Shown here piece by piece: positions 9,331 through 18,220 of a stretch of DNA of 58,124 nt. The DNA lies in contig JANQEN010000046.1 in NCBI GenBank assembly GCA_028278335.1, forward strand, positions 1 through 58,124, in the 5' to 3' direction. The position numbers were made by a program, and so were the translations under genes. Position 1 is the stretch's first letter; each line of letters starts with the position of its first letter. The notes under the pieces were generated by a model, which was not told where the DNA came from, made no database searches, and saw nothing but the letters and a program-made list of their open reading frames with translations. The stretch is from Chitinivibrionales bacterium (GTDB taxonomy: Bacteria; Fibrobacterota; Chitinivibrionia; Chitinivibrionales; JANQEN01).

Positions 9331-9879
9331 GTGGTCTCCTCTAAAGATGATGATATTCTATACTATAGAAATTAATCAATAAGCCGATATTCGTCAATAT
9401 GCAATATAATGCAAGCTTTATTATCGTTAAAAAAGCCCTTTCAAAGTTAAATGCGTTTTAAGATAAATTTCACCATGACGGAATGGTTGGACCTCACCGG
9501 GGAGATCGCAAATGCCAAAGGGAATCTTCTATAAATACATATTGATAGAAGTTTAATATTTCAGTTTCACACATACCACCCGTTGTTTAAGGAAGAAAAA
9601 TTATCACCTATTCATGTTTGAAGTGCTTTTTTCTTGAATTGAGGAAGGAGGGCTATTATATTAATTCTGGATAAACGAATAGTAGGAAGTTTCACTTCCA
9701 CTATGAGTTATACATTTTGTGTAAAAGGAAATTACTACTTAGTTGGTCCGACACACAACATTGACTAAGAGATCTAAATTATAATAGTATTCTGTGGTGT
9801 GGAGTAAACATCATATTTCTACCTTAAATGAATAGATTAGGTATTACATTAACTTTGAACTTTAAAAGGATAATGCAAT
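9331..9879. other. Intergenic region, 549 bp
   Basis: The gap separates divergent genes, the vWA protein leftward and the propeller-like protein rightward. It contains stops in all frames, with only a 19-codon frame near 9475. I see no RNA gene or clear repeat. Promoters for both flanking genes must lie here, but no hexamer pair with good spacing stood out. Confidence 0.4.
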
Positions 9880-11190
9880 ATGAAAAGCACTCTACTTTAT
9901 TTGCATTTATTCGTCATTGTGCTGATAGCGATCTGTTCAGCAATATCAGAAGAGACAAATTGGCAACAGATAGGCCTAAATGATCAACCGGTCAAACACT
10001 TGTTGTTTTATGGTGATAGTAATTTTTTAGCCGGTAGCAGTAAGGGCTTATACCTCTTTTCTAATAACCGGTGGTATTCTTACGAGGGTATGCAAAATAT
10101 AGCAATCACCGGCATGGCGTTCATCGGTTCTGGGGATTTAGTCGTTATATCGGGTGATGGTAAAGAAACAGATGGTATCTATATAGGAAGAGCGGTGATA
10201 AATGGCCCTCCTTTTTTTCAATTTAAAAAGAAGAGTTATTTCAGTAAACCCCAGGCCCTGGCTGTACAAGGTGTTAATATGGGCACCCTGTATATCGGCT
10301 CCGGGAACACTGTCGTGTATTCCGCCTATACCATTGAAGATCCCCTGTCATTTGATACAATACCTTTACCGCCACAGTGCTTTGGCAACAAAGAACCATA
10401 TTGCAGTTCTATTACAATTTTTAACTGGCTTTTGGGAGATGTGATATTTGCCGGGGGATATGATGAACCTGGATCAGAATCTGAACTTATTCGATATTTT
10501 GAAAATCAGATTGATTCACTTCTACCACTGAGTATTTCAACCATTGCGTATGATTATTATTCCGGTAATTCCAGTGATATCTATTTTGCCACAAGAGACT
10601 CTCAGGTGTACTATTATGGATATTACTCAAGCGCCAGAAATCCACAACCCTTAACAAAATCACCGAATAATGAAATGATATTTCATATCCAACCGGTCAT
10701 GGCCCCGACGTTGGGAGATACACTGTTTGTTGCCGTTGAATCGGGAGTCTATTATAAGTATTCCAAGGGAAATGACACCTGGGAAAAAATCGGCCAGATA
10801 CCGGTAATTCCCTATAGTGTCTTAGTTGACAAAACAGTAAAAAGACGAAGGGTGATTGCCGGAACAGAAATGGGCGTTTATATCTATGATACAATCTCAA
10901 CCGGGGCATTCTATACACATACCCAGATACCTCACAATACTGTTCAAGTCAACTTTAGAAATAATAGAGAATTCGTGATATACCCCACTTCCATTAATGA
11001 AAAAAAATGTTCAGTAAAAATGTACAATTGTAAAGGAATAAAATTATATGACAGCTATGTTTATATACGGGAGAATCACCCTGTCCTTTGCAGATTGTCA
11101 AATCCTGTTGTGAATGGTATTTATTATGTCCAATTCGTGTATGGTAGTAATTGTGAAATAATAAAACTTTTGTATGGATCAAGTAAATAA
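9880..11190 (+). CDS. Secreted beta-propeller-like surface protein (paralogue of 54228 and 57166 genes)
   Basis: I do not recognise a named family. The 436-residue protein has a signal peptide (about 1-22) followed by repeated short units of the kind GDSNFLAGSSKGLYLF, TLYIGSGNTVVYS, VIFAGGYDE and LFVAVESGVYYKY. These are typical of propeller blades in Reg_prop or sialidase-like proteins. The C-terminal about 85 residues resemble the sorting tails of neighbouring exported proteins. Two other genes in the window, at 54228 and 57166, share the opening (W-x-x-x/I-G-L) and the same repeat grammar, so the three form one paralogous family. An AAAGGA ribosome site precedes the ATG. Function is unknown; a cell-surface binding role is plausible. 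Confidence 0.6.
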   Translation: MKSTLLYLHLFVIVLIAICSAISEETNWQQIGLNDQPVKHLLFYGDSNFLAGSSKGLYLFSNNRWYSYEGMQNIAITGMAFIGSGDLVVISGDGKETDGIYIGRAVINGPPFFQFKKKSYFSKPQALAVQGVNMGTLYIGSGNTVVYSAYTIEDPLSFDTIPLPPQCFGNKEPYCSSITIFNWLLGDVIFAGGYDEPGSESELIRYFENQIDSLLPLSISTIAYDYYSGNSSDIYFATRDSQVYYYGYYSSARNPQPLTKSPNNEMIFHIQPVMAPTLGDTLFVAVESGVYYKYSKGNDTWEKIGQIPVIPYSVLVDKTVKRRRVIAGTEMGVYIYDTISTGAFYTHTQIPHNTVQVNFRNNREFVIYPTSINEKKCSVKMYNCKGIKLYDSYVYIRENHPVLCRLSNPVVNGIYYVQFVYGSNCEIIKLLYGSSK

Positions 11191-11465
11191 TTAAACAGCA
11201 AATAAATTCAATTTTCAGTGAAACCTCCATGGGAACCATTACCTCTCACGAAGGTGAAGTGGAATTAAAACTGTCGCTATCAACATAATCTCACTGATTA
11301 GTGCAGTAAAAAAAATTATTAACACTTGTTATCAAATGTTTTAACTTCTCTATTAATAACACTGGTCCAGGGTACCTACACGGTTGCAATAATGTGTTGG
11401 GTATGGACACAGTGCATTTGTCACAGCTTGTGATGTGTCTCAGGTATAGTAGTATTTGCTTTGCA

Positions 11466-12140
11466 TCATTTGTAGATTTCATACATATCAGGTTTTTCAA
11501 CCGTAAACCAATGAATCCAGATGTAGGCATGGTTAAAGGCTGCCGCGAGTAATCCTGCGGGAGAAGCAAATATTACTGCCCAAAACCACAATCCCAAAAA
11601 TCCAACACTATACATGGCATTGTTTACATATTTGTAGATGCCACGCTTTTCCAAGGTAGTGTTTTTGTATTCTTCCGGATAAAAATGATCACGCCCGGCG
11701 GCGTTTTGCATACCAAAATACTGCACAACTGAATACATCATCCAGGCAAATCCGGCAAACAAAACGATCCCAATTGGAATACGCCAGCTTAAACCAAATG
11801 TAAATTGTTCACGATTAGCCACAGATACCAGGATTATAGAAACTGGCCTGGCAACTAGCAGTGGAAAGAAGAAAGTACGAAAGAAGGTAAAAGCTTTCTC
11901 TTTAGTTTTTAGTTTTTTTGAAAGCCAATTGGTATATAATTCGCCTCTCCAGAAGAAAACAGCATAAACCTGATGAATTATTGGTATCGCAATTGCCAAC
12001 CAAAACCAGAGCTTTGTCTTTAAATTCCACAACGAGCCAGCCTTTACCGATGAAGAAAGTTGCCAGCCAAACCATAGTGCCATCAATAAACTAAGCAGGG
12101 TGATCAAATGCCAACTCTGCATGTGCAATATTTTTTTCAT
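11466..12140 (-). CDS. Membrane methyltransferase-like protein (PEMT/ICMT-like)
   Basis: This 224-residue integral membrane protein has about five hydrophobic segments. The C-terminal half carries a pattern like phospholipid and isoprenylcysteine methyltransferases: EKRGIYKYVNNAMYSVGFLGLW takes the place of the R-H-P-x-Y-x-G motif, and EKPDMYEIY resembles the E-E-x-x-L-x-x-x-Y end. The first His-Pro of the classic motif is replaced by Asn-Asn, so the chemistry is uncertain. An AAAGGAG site lies 7 nt before the ATG. It is followed in the same direction by nothing close, and preceded 29 bp upstream by a HAD phosphatase gene, so the two may be co-transcribed. Confidence 0.6.
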   Translation of the reverse strand: MKKILHMQSWHLITLLSLLMALWFGWQLSSSVKAGSLWNLKTKLWFWLAIAIPIIHQVYAVFFWRGELYTNWLSKKLKTKEKAFTFFRTFFFPLLVARPVSIILVSVANREQFTFGLSWRIPIGIVLFAGFAWMMYSVVQYFGMQNAAGRDHFYPEEYKNTTLEKRGIYKYVNNAMYSVGFLGLWFWAVIFASPAGLLAAAFNHAYIWIHWFTVEKPDMYEIYK

Positions 12141-12169
12141 GAAGCACTCCTTTTGTTTGTAAAGAAATG

Positions 12170-12805
12170 TTAAGCGCTTAGCAAAACTGGTAATTCACTT
12201 AAAGACTTGATTTTATGGGTCGCCTTTGAAAAATCTTGTGTTTTAGTGAATTCATGATAAACAATAGCACATTCTATTCCAGCAGCTACAGCAGAATTCA
12301 GACCCCGCTCAGAATCTTCTATGATCAATGTTTCTTCTTTAAGCCCACCAAACTTTTCTAATCCTAGCAAGTACGGCTCAGGATGGGGTTTTGCATTGTC
12401 ATAATCCTCTCTTGCCAAAACAAAATCCATGTATTTGACAATATTTCGATGTTTGTGTATAAGGTCAAAGTCGTCTCGTTTTGATGTTGTTACTATTGCC
12501 AATTTGAAAACTTTAGAAAGCTCATTTAACAAATTCTCTACTCCGGGAATCTCAATATCCTCTTTTTTTAAATAATTCTGATAATAAAGATTTCTCCTGG
12601 CTCTTTTTTCCATAATGATTGATTCATCAATATCCATTGATCTTACCAAGTCCCAACACGAGATCCCTTTAGCCATGTTTTTTAGATACACCTCTTTGTC
12701 CAGCTCAATGCCTAATTCAGAGAGAACCTGCTTGTTTGACATATAGTACCAGTGTTCAGTATCAACTAGAACTCCATCATGATCGAATAAAATGTATTTC
12801 TTCAT
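12170..12805 (-). CDS. HAD-superfamily phosphatase, beta-phosphoglucomutase-like
   Basis: This cytoplasmic enzyme has 211 residues, a usual length for the family. HAD motif I is FDHDGVLVDTE, here with His in place of Phe between the two Asp. Motif II is the TTS of LAIVTTSKRDD. Motif III Lys lies in AKPHPEPYL, and motif IV is IEDSERGLNSAVAAG. The helical cap between about residues 15 and 80 makes it subfamily I. It should dephosphorylate or isomerise a small phosphorylated metabolite; the substrate cannot be read. It lies between the methyltransferase-like gene and the cassette-like hairpin. Confidence 0.85.
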   Translation of the reverse strand: MKKYILFDHDGVLVDTEHWYYMSNKQVLSELGIELDKEVYLKNMAKGISCWDLVRSMDIDESIIMEKRARRNLYYQNYLKKEDIEIPGVENLLNELSKVFKLAIVTTSKRDDFDLIHKHRNIVKYMDFVLAREDYDNAKPHPEPYLLGLEKFGGLKEETLIIEDSERGLNSAVAAGIECAIVYHEFTKTQDFSKATHKIKSLSELPVLLSA

Positions 12806-12821
12806 TGTAAATGAATTTCCT

Positions 12822-12880
12822 ATTTGTAACGATTTGATGACCGGAGCCGCGAAGCGACGTCCGGTCGATATGGTTGTTGT
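12822..12880. repeat. Structured inverted repeat, possible integron attC-like site
   Basis: Between the SDR and HAD genes lies a nested palindrome: GACCGGA (12839-12845) pairs with TCCGGTC (12860-12866), and an inner CGC-GAA-GCG hairpin sits inside. AAC (12828-12830) and GTT (12873-12875) bracket the structure, as in attC recombination sites. However, the 7-base core consensus (RYYYAAC/GTTRRRY) is not matched exactly. It is GC-rich compared with its surroundings. A simple terminator is less likely because no T run follows on either strand. Confidence 0.4.
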
Positions 12881-12898
12881 GTAGCCCTATGTTCCTGT

Positions 12899-13636
12899 TT
12901 AGAGGTCCTGTTTGGATGGCCGAATGATGATTTCATTGACGTCTACATCGACAGGTTGAGTTATGGCGAAGTGGATGGCTCTGGCCACGGCATCTGCATC
13001 TATAGCAATATCGATGAAAGGCTTCACTCCCTCCTTAACCTCGGGAACGGCGATATGATCAGTCAGCTCTGTCTTTATAGCGCCGGGACTGATGTTGGTT
13101 ACTCGGATAGAACCATCAGATTCCATGCGAATGCCCTCTCCGAAAGCCCGAACTGCAAACTTGGTGGCGCAGTAGACCGCAGCACCTGGGAAGACCACGT
13201 GGCCAGCAATCGAACTAACGTTTACGAACTGGCCTGCGCCTTGCGCTCGCATGATAGGTTGGGCAGCAGCCACGCCGTTGAGTACGCCTTTGATGTTGAC
13301 GTCTACCATCCAGTTCCATTCTTCAATGCGGTTCATCTCCACCGGGGAAAGCGGCATAACTCCGGCATTGTTAACCCAGACATCTAGCCTGCCATAAGTA
13401 TCCTTAGCAATCTCGGCAGCGCGTAGCATATCCTGATAGCGTGTTACATCAGCTTCAACTGCAACAGCTTGGCTTCCAACCGCCTCTATATCACTAACGA
13501 GCTTATCCAGTCGCGATTTGCGACGGGCGACCGCTATGATCTTAGCGTCATCCTTGGCAAGCATGCGAGCGGTTGCCTCGCCAATGCCACTACTGGCTCC
13601 AGTAATAACGACAACCTGGTTGAGTTTCTTATCCAT
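12899..13636 (-). CDS. Classical short-chain dehydrogenase/reductase
   Basis: This NAD(P)-dependent oxidoreductase has 245 residues. The Rossmann cofactor motif is VVITGASSGIGEA; AVARRKSRLDKL suggests NADP preference; NNAG is present; the catalytic Ser lies in VNVSSIAG and the Tyr-Lys pair in YCATK. It resembles the YdfG/serine-dehydrogenase-like SDRs of unknown physiological substrate. A strong AAGGAG ribosome site precedes the ATG. By eye the gene is clearly richer in G+C than its neighbours, which suggests recent acquisition and fits the cassette-like hairpin just downstream of it. Confidence 0.9.
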   Translation of the reverse strand: MDKKLNQVVVITGASSGIGEATARMLAKDDAKIIAVARRKSRLDKLVSDIEAVGSQAVAVEADVTRYQDMLRAAEIAKDTYGRLDVWVNNAGVMPLSPVEMNRIEEWNWMVDVNIKGVLNGVAAAQPIMRAQGAGQFVNVSSIAGHVVFPGAAVYCATKFAVRAFGEGIRMESDGSIRVTNISPGAIKTELTDHIAVPEVKEGVKPFIDIAIDADAVARAIHFAITQPVDVDVNEIIIRPSKQDL

Positions 13637-13866
13637 GATTCCATCTCCTTTTTTGAAGCATAACGCATCTCATTAAGTTAAAGTCAGCCTCATTCTTCAA
13701 GGCTTGGTTCCGTTGCTATGGGCTAATGTATAAAAATATGATGAAACACTGTTCTGGTGAACAATACCACTCGATATTTCATTTTATAAGTTTCACAGGG
13801 GCCACTCACCGTGTTCGATTGCTAATGGTTTTGTTGTGAATGTTTAAATCAGTCCTTAATCAATAA

Positions 13867-13899
13867 AAAAACCGACCTGAATTTCTCAGGTCGGTTTTT
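13867..13899. terminator. Bidirectional terminator
   Basis: A 10-bp stem (13871-13880 with 13886-13895) has a 5-nt loop and is flanked by A residues on the left and T residues on the right. It can terminate transcription in both directions. For the minus-strand TGA-containing gene ending at 13922 it lies about 25 nt after the stop codon. Confidence 0.85.
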
Positions 13900-13921
13900 A
13901 TGATCATATTTAAGCTTGTAT

Positions 13922-14680
13922 TTATTCAACAAATAATTTTTGAAGACTTTTTACTCCCATTCCAGAAATCTTTGCAATGTATTGGCCTTGTGAAAGTTTT
14001 AAGTTAGATGTAACTGAATTTTTACCACTTTCAAGGTTAAGGTTTTTGCTCGCTAGAAGAGTTCCTTTAAGGTCAAATATTTTCAAACTATAATTTCCAT
14101 GTTGTGGTACAGAAATTTGATAATTGTTTGAATAGAGTGAGATTTTTATTTTATTGATCAAAGAAGGTGAATTAAATGTATTTATACTGGTTGGTCCAGT
14201 TTTAGGCACCCTTTCTCTTGTCAAAAAACTTGAAATATTGCCGCTGACCTTTTTAAAGGTTTTATCAGGATAGATCAAGTATTTTGGGCCGCCATAATTA
14301 TTGTTTTTTAAAACAGTATTAAACTTTGAACCACCATCATTTTTTCCTATACCAGGGTACTTACACCCACTGCTTCGAAGTTTGTTGGCAAAACTGGAGT
14401 TGCCATCAGAAAAATTTGCATCAAATACTTTTAATGTCTTTGTATTCTTTCCCCAATCGTTATACGCTTTATTTTGTCCTGCAACTGCAGAAGATGAATA
14501 ACAGCCTCCTCAACGATTGAAAACCATATGGATAAATACATAATGTCCTTTATCCAATAGTTTGTATAGGTCATAGCTTGTCCCGTCCAATTCTTTAAAT
14601 TGAACATTTGAAATGCGTTGTGCAAAACTAAACAGTGTTAAAACTAAAATACAAGCAATAATTTTAAACTTATACTGCAT
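13922..14680 (-). CDS. Putative secreted thioredoxin-fold selenoprotein (in-frame TGA in UxxC) with sorting tail
   Basis: Read with TGA (14512-14510) as selenocysteine, one frame runs from the ATG at 14680 (ribosome site AGGGGGAA) to a stop at 13922, giving 252 residues. A signal peptide (about 1-20) is followed by a redoxin pattern: LDGTSYDLYKLLDKGHYVFIHMVF, then residue 57 (TGA), G, G, Cys60, so U-x-x-C replaces C-x-x-C. The cis-Pro segment GGPKYLIYPDKTF (Pro132) follows, then an about 85-residue sorting tail. A hairpin with stem TTCTGC/GCAGGA and loop AGTT lies 23 nt after the TGA, matching the bacterial SECIS pattern. Coding character is unbroken on both sides of the TGA. The alternative is a nonsense mutation; no selenium genes are in the window. 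The role is probably extracytoplasmic disulfide or peroxide chemistry. Confidence 0.7.
14477..14492 (-). promoter_or_regulatory. SECIS-like hairpin after in-frame TGA
   Basis: In the mRNA of the thioredoxin-fold gene, TTCTGC pairs with GCAGGA (one G-U pair) around a tetraloop AGTT; the closing A-U would extend the stem to 7 bp. The loop starts 23 nt after the TGA, and its second base is G. Both properties fit the published bacterial SECIS consensus (loop roughly 16-37 nt from UGA, G in the first two loop positions). No experimental support is available here. Confidence 0.55.
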
Positions 14681-15170
14681 AGTTCCCCCTTATAGTTAGT
14701 TAGAGTAAAAAAAGGTAGTTATAGAATTGAAAAAAGTGTAACTTTAATTATTGTATTCCCGCAAACATATAATATTTACTAAGATATAAAAAAAATTCAT
14801 AAAAAATAAAAAAAAGTATAAAAATTGATAAAAAATGTGCACTAAAAAATCATTTATAAAACATATTTACATTTATTGGCTATTTTTTAAATAAAATTAT
14901 GGTAATTTTTTGGACAAGCTTATTATTTTATTAAAAAAGGGTAAAAATATAGAAATATATTAGTTTTTTTTAGGTGACAGTTTTAATGTATTATCTCAGA
15001 GGGACCTTTTATAAATAACCACTGCTTTTGTAAGTTTCATAAAGACCACCAGTCGGATTTTATATCTGATGAACTCCACGATATCTAGGATCCTGTATCT
15101 GTTCAATAAAATCTTTGATTTCATGGTATCTAGGTATTGATTAACAGGATAAAATAATGCAATATCAGGA
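14681..15170. other. Very AT-rich intergenic region, 490 bp
   Basis: This gap holds the leader of the TGA-containing gene, then about 230 bp made almost entirely of A and T runs (14730-14965). No credible gene, RNA or repeat is visible. The minus-strand frame at 14996-15178 has no family resemblance and lies directly downstream of the kinase gene. Confidence 0.4.
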
Positions 15171-17768
15171 TCAAGCAACGTGTTTTTTGGGTATCCTAAT
15201 CCGCATGGTTGTTCCTTTACCGAGGGTTGAATCTAAGCTCATGGTGCCATGGAAACTGCTGAATATCCGTGACTTCGATGTGTAAAGGCCCAATCCGGTT
15301 CCTTTAGTTCCTTTGGTGGTAATCATTTCATTAAAAATTCGTTTTTTAACCTCCTCTGGTATTCCTTGGCCGTAATCAGTAACAGCAATTTCAACCGCGT
15401 CATGTTTTTCGGCAATTGAGAGATCTATCCGTCCGCCAGTATCCGTATAAGCTTCCTGAGCATTTATAATCAGATTATTTATAACTTGAATGAGATCAGT
15501 AATATTACCATTAATTTTATATTCATTATCAATATGAGTATGAAATTCAAGGGTACACTCATTTTTCCGCAACTCTTGACTATTAAGAATTGTGATTTTA
15601 TTAATTAATTCATGAACCGTGAAATAGGTAGCTTGGGATGATTTGTTTACTGTTGAGTGCTCCTTAATAGTAGTTATAATATCACTCATGTAGGTACAAT
15701 AGGGGCGCATCTTATTTATCCAATGGTGCATATCTGCAGCTATTTCATGGTGGTCCTGGGGAGTTACAGAGGGTGTGTCTATTGACCTGTCATATTCATC
15801 AATAAGCTGGATCAATCCCTCAAAACCACCGGCTAATGACATTATTGGCGTGCGTAAATTATGGGCAATACCACCAATTAAATGACCCAAAGAAACAAGG
15901 TGTTCCTTTTCCCGAAGAATAGCTTTGGTACGCTCATCTGCCAATTCAGCACTCCGCTTCGTAACCAGTTCTTCTAAATGTTCCCGGTGTTTACCTAATT
16001 CATCTACAAATAAAGAACCTTGCAGAGCACTACTCATCTCACCACGCAACACATCATACACTTGGGTCTCTTGAGGATCAGCTGCGAGGATAATAAAGCC
16101 TATATGATTTTTTTGAAAATAAAGAGGCATAGCTAATAGGCCAAAACGTGATTTACTAGGCAGCAGTTCCGATGGTATTAATTGACGAGATTTGAACAAT
16201 CTATCCTTTAATTTCAAGTCTAATCGTTTTCCCTGATAATAGGCCATGAGAATTTGTGACCATTCCGGAGCTTCTAAATCCTGGCAATCTCCATTCTGTT
16301 TATTATATAAGGCCAAGTAACATATGGGAATTTGCAATAGTGGCAGCCAATTTTCAAGTATATTTATGAGCTCAGTTGCATCAAAACTGGTACTGAGCAC
16401 CTGACTTAGTTCACGAACCCGTTTTGCCTGCTCTTCAATATGTAAAAGCTTGTAGGATTGCGCTTGCCGAGCCATCTCTCCTATAAGAACTCTGGCTTGC
16501 TGGAATAAATCCTCAGCTCGATGAAGAGCGGCAGGGTCTTTTATTAATAGCAATACCTGGCTATGCATTAGGGTAAGGGTATTTTGCCAGGGTTGAATAT
16601 CTCCACCAATAATCACTAACTGCCTTAATATTTTGCAAAGAGTTGGAATAAAAGTCTCTGTTTCCTCCTTTTTTAATTCCTTTATAAAGGAATCAAGTAT
16701 CATGCGGGATTGCGTCCTCACATATTTTTCCGGAGTTTGTTCGGGGAAAAGTTGGGCTGTCTGCTTAATGTCAATAAAGATTGACTTTCGCAAGTGCATG
16801 AATCCCTGTTCAAGGTTTTGTGATCCGTCTTGTTTCTCCGTCTGAAGGGTATGCTTGTTTGCTTTAGCCTGAGTAAGGTTGAGCGGTAAACAGCCACAGG
16901 ATTCGCGAATAACTGCCTGGGTAGGTAAGGTGGTTAGTGAAGGAACATCTTCTCCTTGGATCTGCTGGATTAGCATAGCTAGGGCATGCTCTCCCATTTC
17001 TGTTAACGGTTGTTTGACTGTTGACAAGGGAGGGATGATATCCTTTCCTTTCGGCATATCATCAAAACCTATAACAGCAACATCTTCTGGAACTGAAATG
17101 CCTCGTTTCTGCAAGGCCTGCATAGCTCCCCAAGCCATGTCATCATTAGCAGCAACAATAGCATCAAAAGATTCTCTACGTTCATCTAGTAGCAGAGTTA
17201 TAGCGTCACTGCCACTTGCTGGACGAAAACGACCGGGGGCCATTAAATTCGGTTCAAAAGACAGATTACATTGAGCCAGGACATCACGATAGACCTGATA
17301 TCTTATGATCGCTTCAGGGTGGGTTTCAGGTCCATTAATAAAGGCAATCCGTTTCCGGTTATGGTCAGTTATAAGATGGGAAATGAGATCCTGTAATCCT
17401 TTTTTATTTTCTACGATTATACAGGGAATCTCCTCAACAATATCTCCAATACAGATAATTGGGATAGAAGAAAAATGCTGGCAAAAATTGGTAATTTCTT
17501 CTTTCGAGATAAAAGTACCAATTGCAGTAACTGGAATTAATAACCCATCCAATCGTTCACTCTCAGCTAAGGAATAAATAATATTATTCTGGGTCTCATA
17601 ATCTCTTGGATCATGAAGTGGGCGTCCACAGAAGGAGATAAGATTAACATCCTTTTCCTTAGCTTTCTCCGCAGCCCCCTTCCATATTCCAAGGCTGTAA
17701 GAATCAGTGTAGGCAATAAAAAGGCCGACTGTCGGACGTTCTGATGATGACCTATTCATTTTTGCCAT
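15171..17768 (-). CDS. Hybrid sensor: LacI-type ligand domain fused to histidine kinase
   Basis: I chose ATG 17768 (MAKMNRSS) over an upstream TTG. The 865-residue protein opens with a periplasmic-binding-like sugar sensor of LacI type (about 10-300: PTVGLFIAYTDSYSLGIWKG, IVAANDDMAWGAMQAL, DVAVIGFDD) but has no helix-turn-helix, no signal peptide and no membrane segment. A long middle (about 310-620) contains a GAF-like stretch and helices. The kinase core has the H box GGIAHNLRTP (His636), N box NNLIINAQEAY, DYGQGIPEEV and TKGTGLGLY. It is therefore a soluble kinase that reads a cytoplasmic small molecule. No response regulator is adjacent. It ends KKHVA with TGA. Confidence 0.85.
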   Translation of the reverse strand: MAKMNRSSSERPTVGLFIAYTDSYSLGIWKGAAEKAKEKDVNLISFCGRPLHDPRDYETQNNIIYSLAESERLDGLLIPVTAIGTFISKEEITNFCQHFSSIPIICIGDIVEEIPCIIVENKKGLQDLISHLITDHNRKRIAFINGPETHPEAIIRYQVYRDVLAQCNLSFEPNLMAPGRFRPASGSDAITLLLDERRESFDAIVAANDDMAWGAMQALQKRGISVPEDVAVIGFDDMPKGKDIIPPLSTVKQPLTEMGEHALAMLIQQIQGEDVPSLTTLPTQAVIRESCGCLPLNLTQAKANKHTLQTEKQDGSQNLEQGFMHLRKSIFIDIKQTAQLFPEQTPEKYVRTQSRMILDSFIKELKKEETETFIPTLCKILRQLVIIGGDIQPWQNTLTLMHSQVLLLIKDPAALHRAEDLFQQARVLIGEMARQAQSYKLLHIEEQAKRVRELSQVLSTSFDATELINILENWLPLLQIPICYLALYNKQNGDCQDLEAPEWSQILMAYYQGKRLDLKLKDRLFKSRQLIPSELLPSKSRFGLLAMPLYFQKNHIGFIILAADPQETQVYDVLRGEMSSALQGSLFVDELGKHREHLEELVTKRSAELADERTKAILREKEHLVSLGHLIGGIAHNLRTPIMSLAGGFEGLIQLIDEYDRSIDTPSVTPQDHHEIAADMHHWINKMRPYCTYMSDIITTIKEHSTVNKSSQATYFTVHELINKITILNSQELRKNECTLEFHTHIDNEYKINGNITDLIQVINNLIINAQEAYTDTGGRIDLSIAEKHDAVEIAVTDYGQGIPEEVKKRIFNEMITTKGTKGTGLGLYTSKSRIFSSFHGTMSLDSTLGKGTTMRIRIPKKHVA

Positions 17769-18220
17769 GGTATTACACCCATTTTCATTGATAAGAGACC
17801 ATTCTCTAAAAGAGGTTGTTACCAGCAACAACCCGGTTAATGTCAGTCTACAGTGTTTCGATTGGTATTTCGGAACATTTTATTGAAAAGCGTTATTTAG
17901 AGCGCTTTTTAATATTTTACAATTTAAAGCAGAGCGGGTCTACATTATTTAGTATGGCTGGGAGTGGGTGAAAAGATTGAAGCTATAACCAGCGGAAGGG
18001 GGATGTTCGCGATTGTCAATAATTATGATCTATCCTGTAAACCGTCGAACTCAGCTTGTAGAAAGCATATCTTTCTATACTCTAATTTGATGAGATTACC
18101 GCTACATATTTTATTACTAATAAAGTCAAAATCATAGTGAACTAGTGCAATTTTGGGATTTTATGGTATATTATAAATACAACCTATAATTTTCAATTTA
18201 TTATCAAAGAGGAGGGCAAT
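17769..18220. other. Divergent intergenic region, 452 bp, with inverted repeat
   Basis: The gap separates the LacI-sensor kinase (leftward) from the TGA-containing DNRLRE-like gene (rightward). An inverted repeat AAAAGCG (17886-17892), 10-nt spacer, CGCTTTT (17903-17909) has the look of a LacI/CcpA-type operator or a weak hairpin. A GAGGAGG ribosome site lies just before 18221. I see no gene or RNA. Confidence 0.4.

Noticed and set aside
9474..9535. 19-codon frame beginning with ATG in the 9.4-9.8 kb gap
   Set aside because: It is too short, with no ribosome site or homologue recognisable; might be a relic but cannot be supported.
12956..13387. Plus-strand 143-codon frame opposite the SDR gene
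   Set aside because: It is the antisense shadow of a clear SDR with all catalytic motifs; the longer frame results from the higher G+C content.
16879..17274. Plus-strand 131-codon frame opposite the LacI-sensor kinase
   Set aside because: It lies wholly within the kinase gene, has no start signal and shows no domain.
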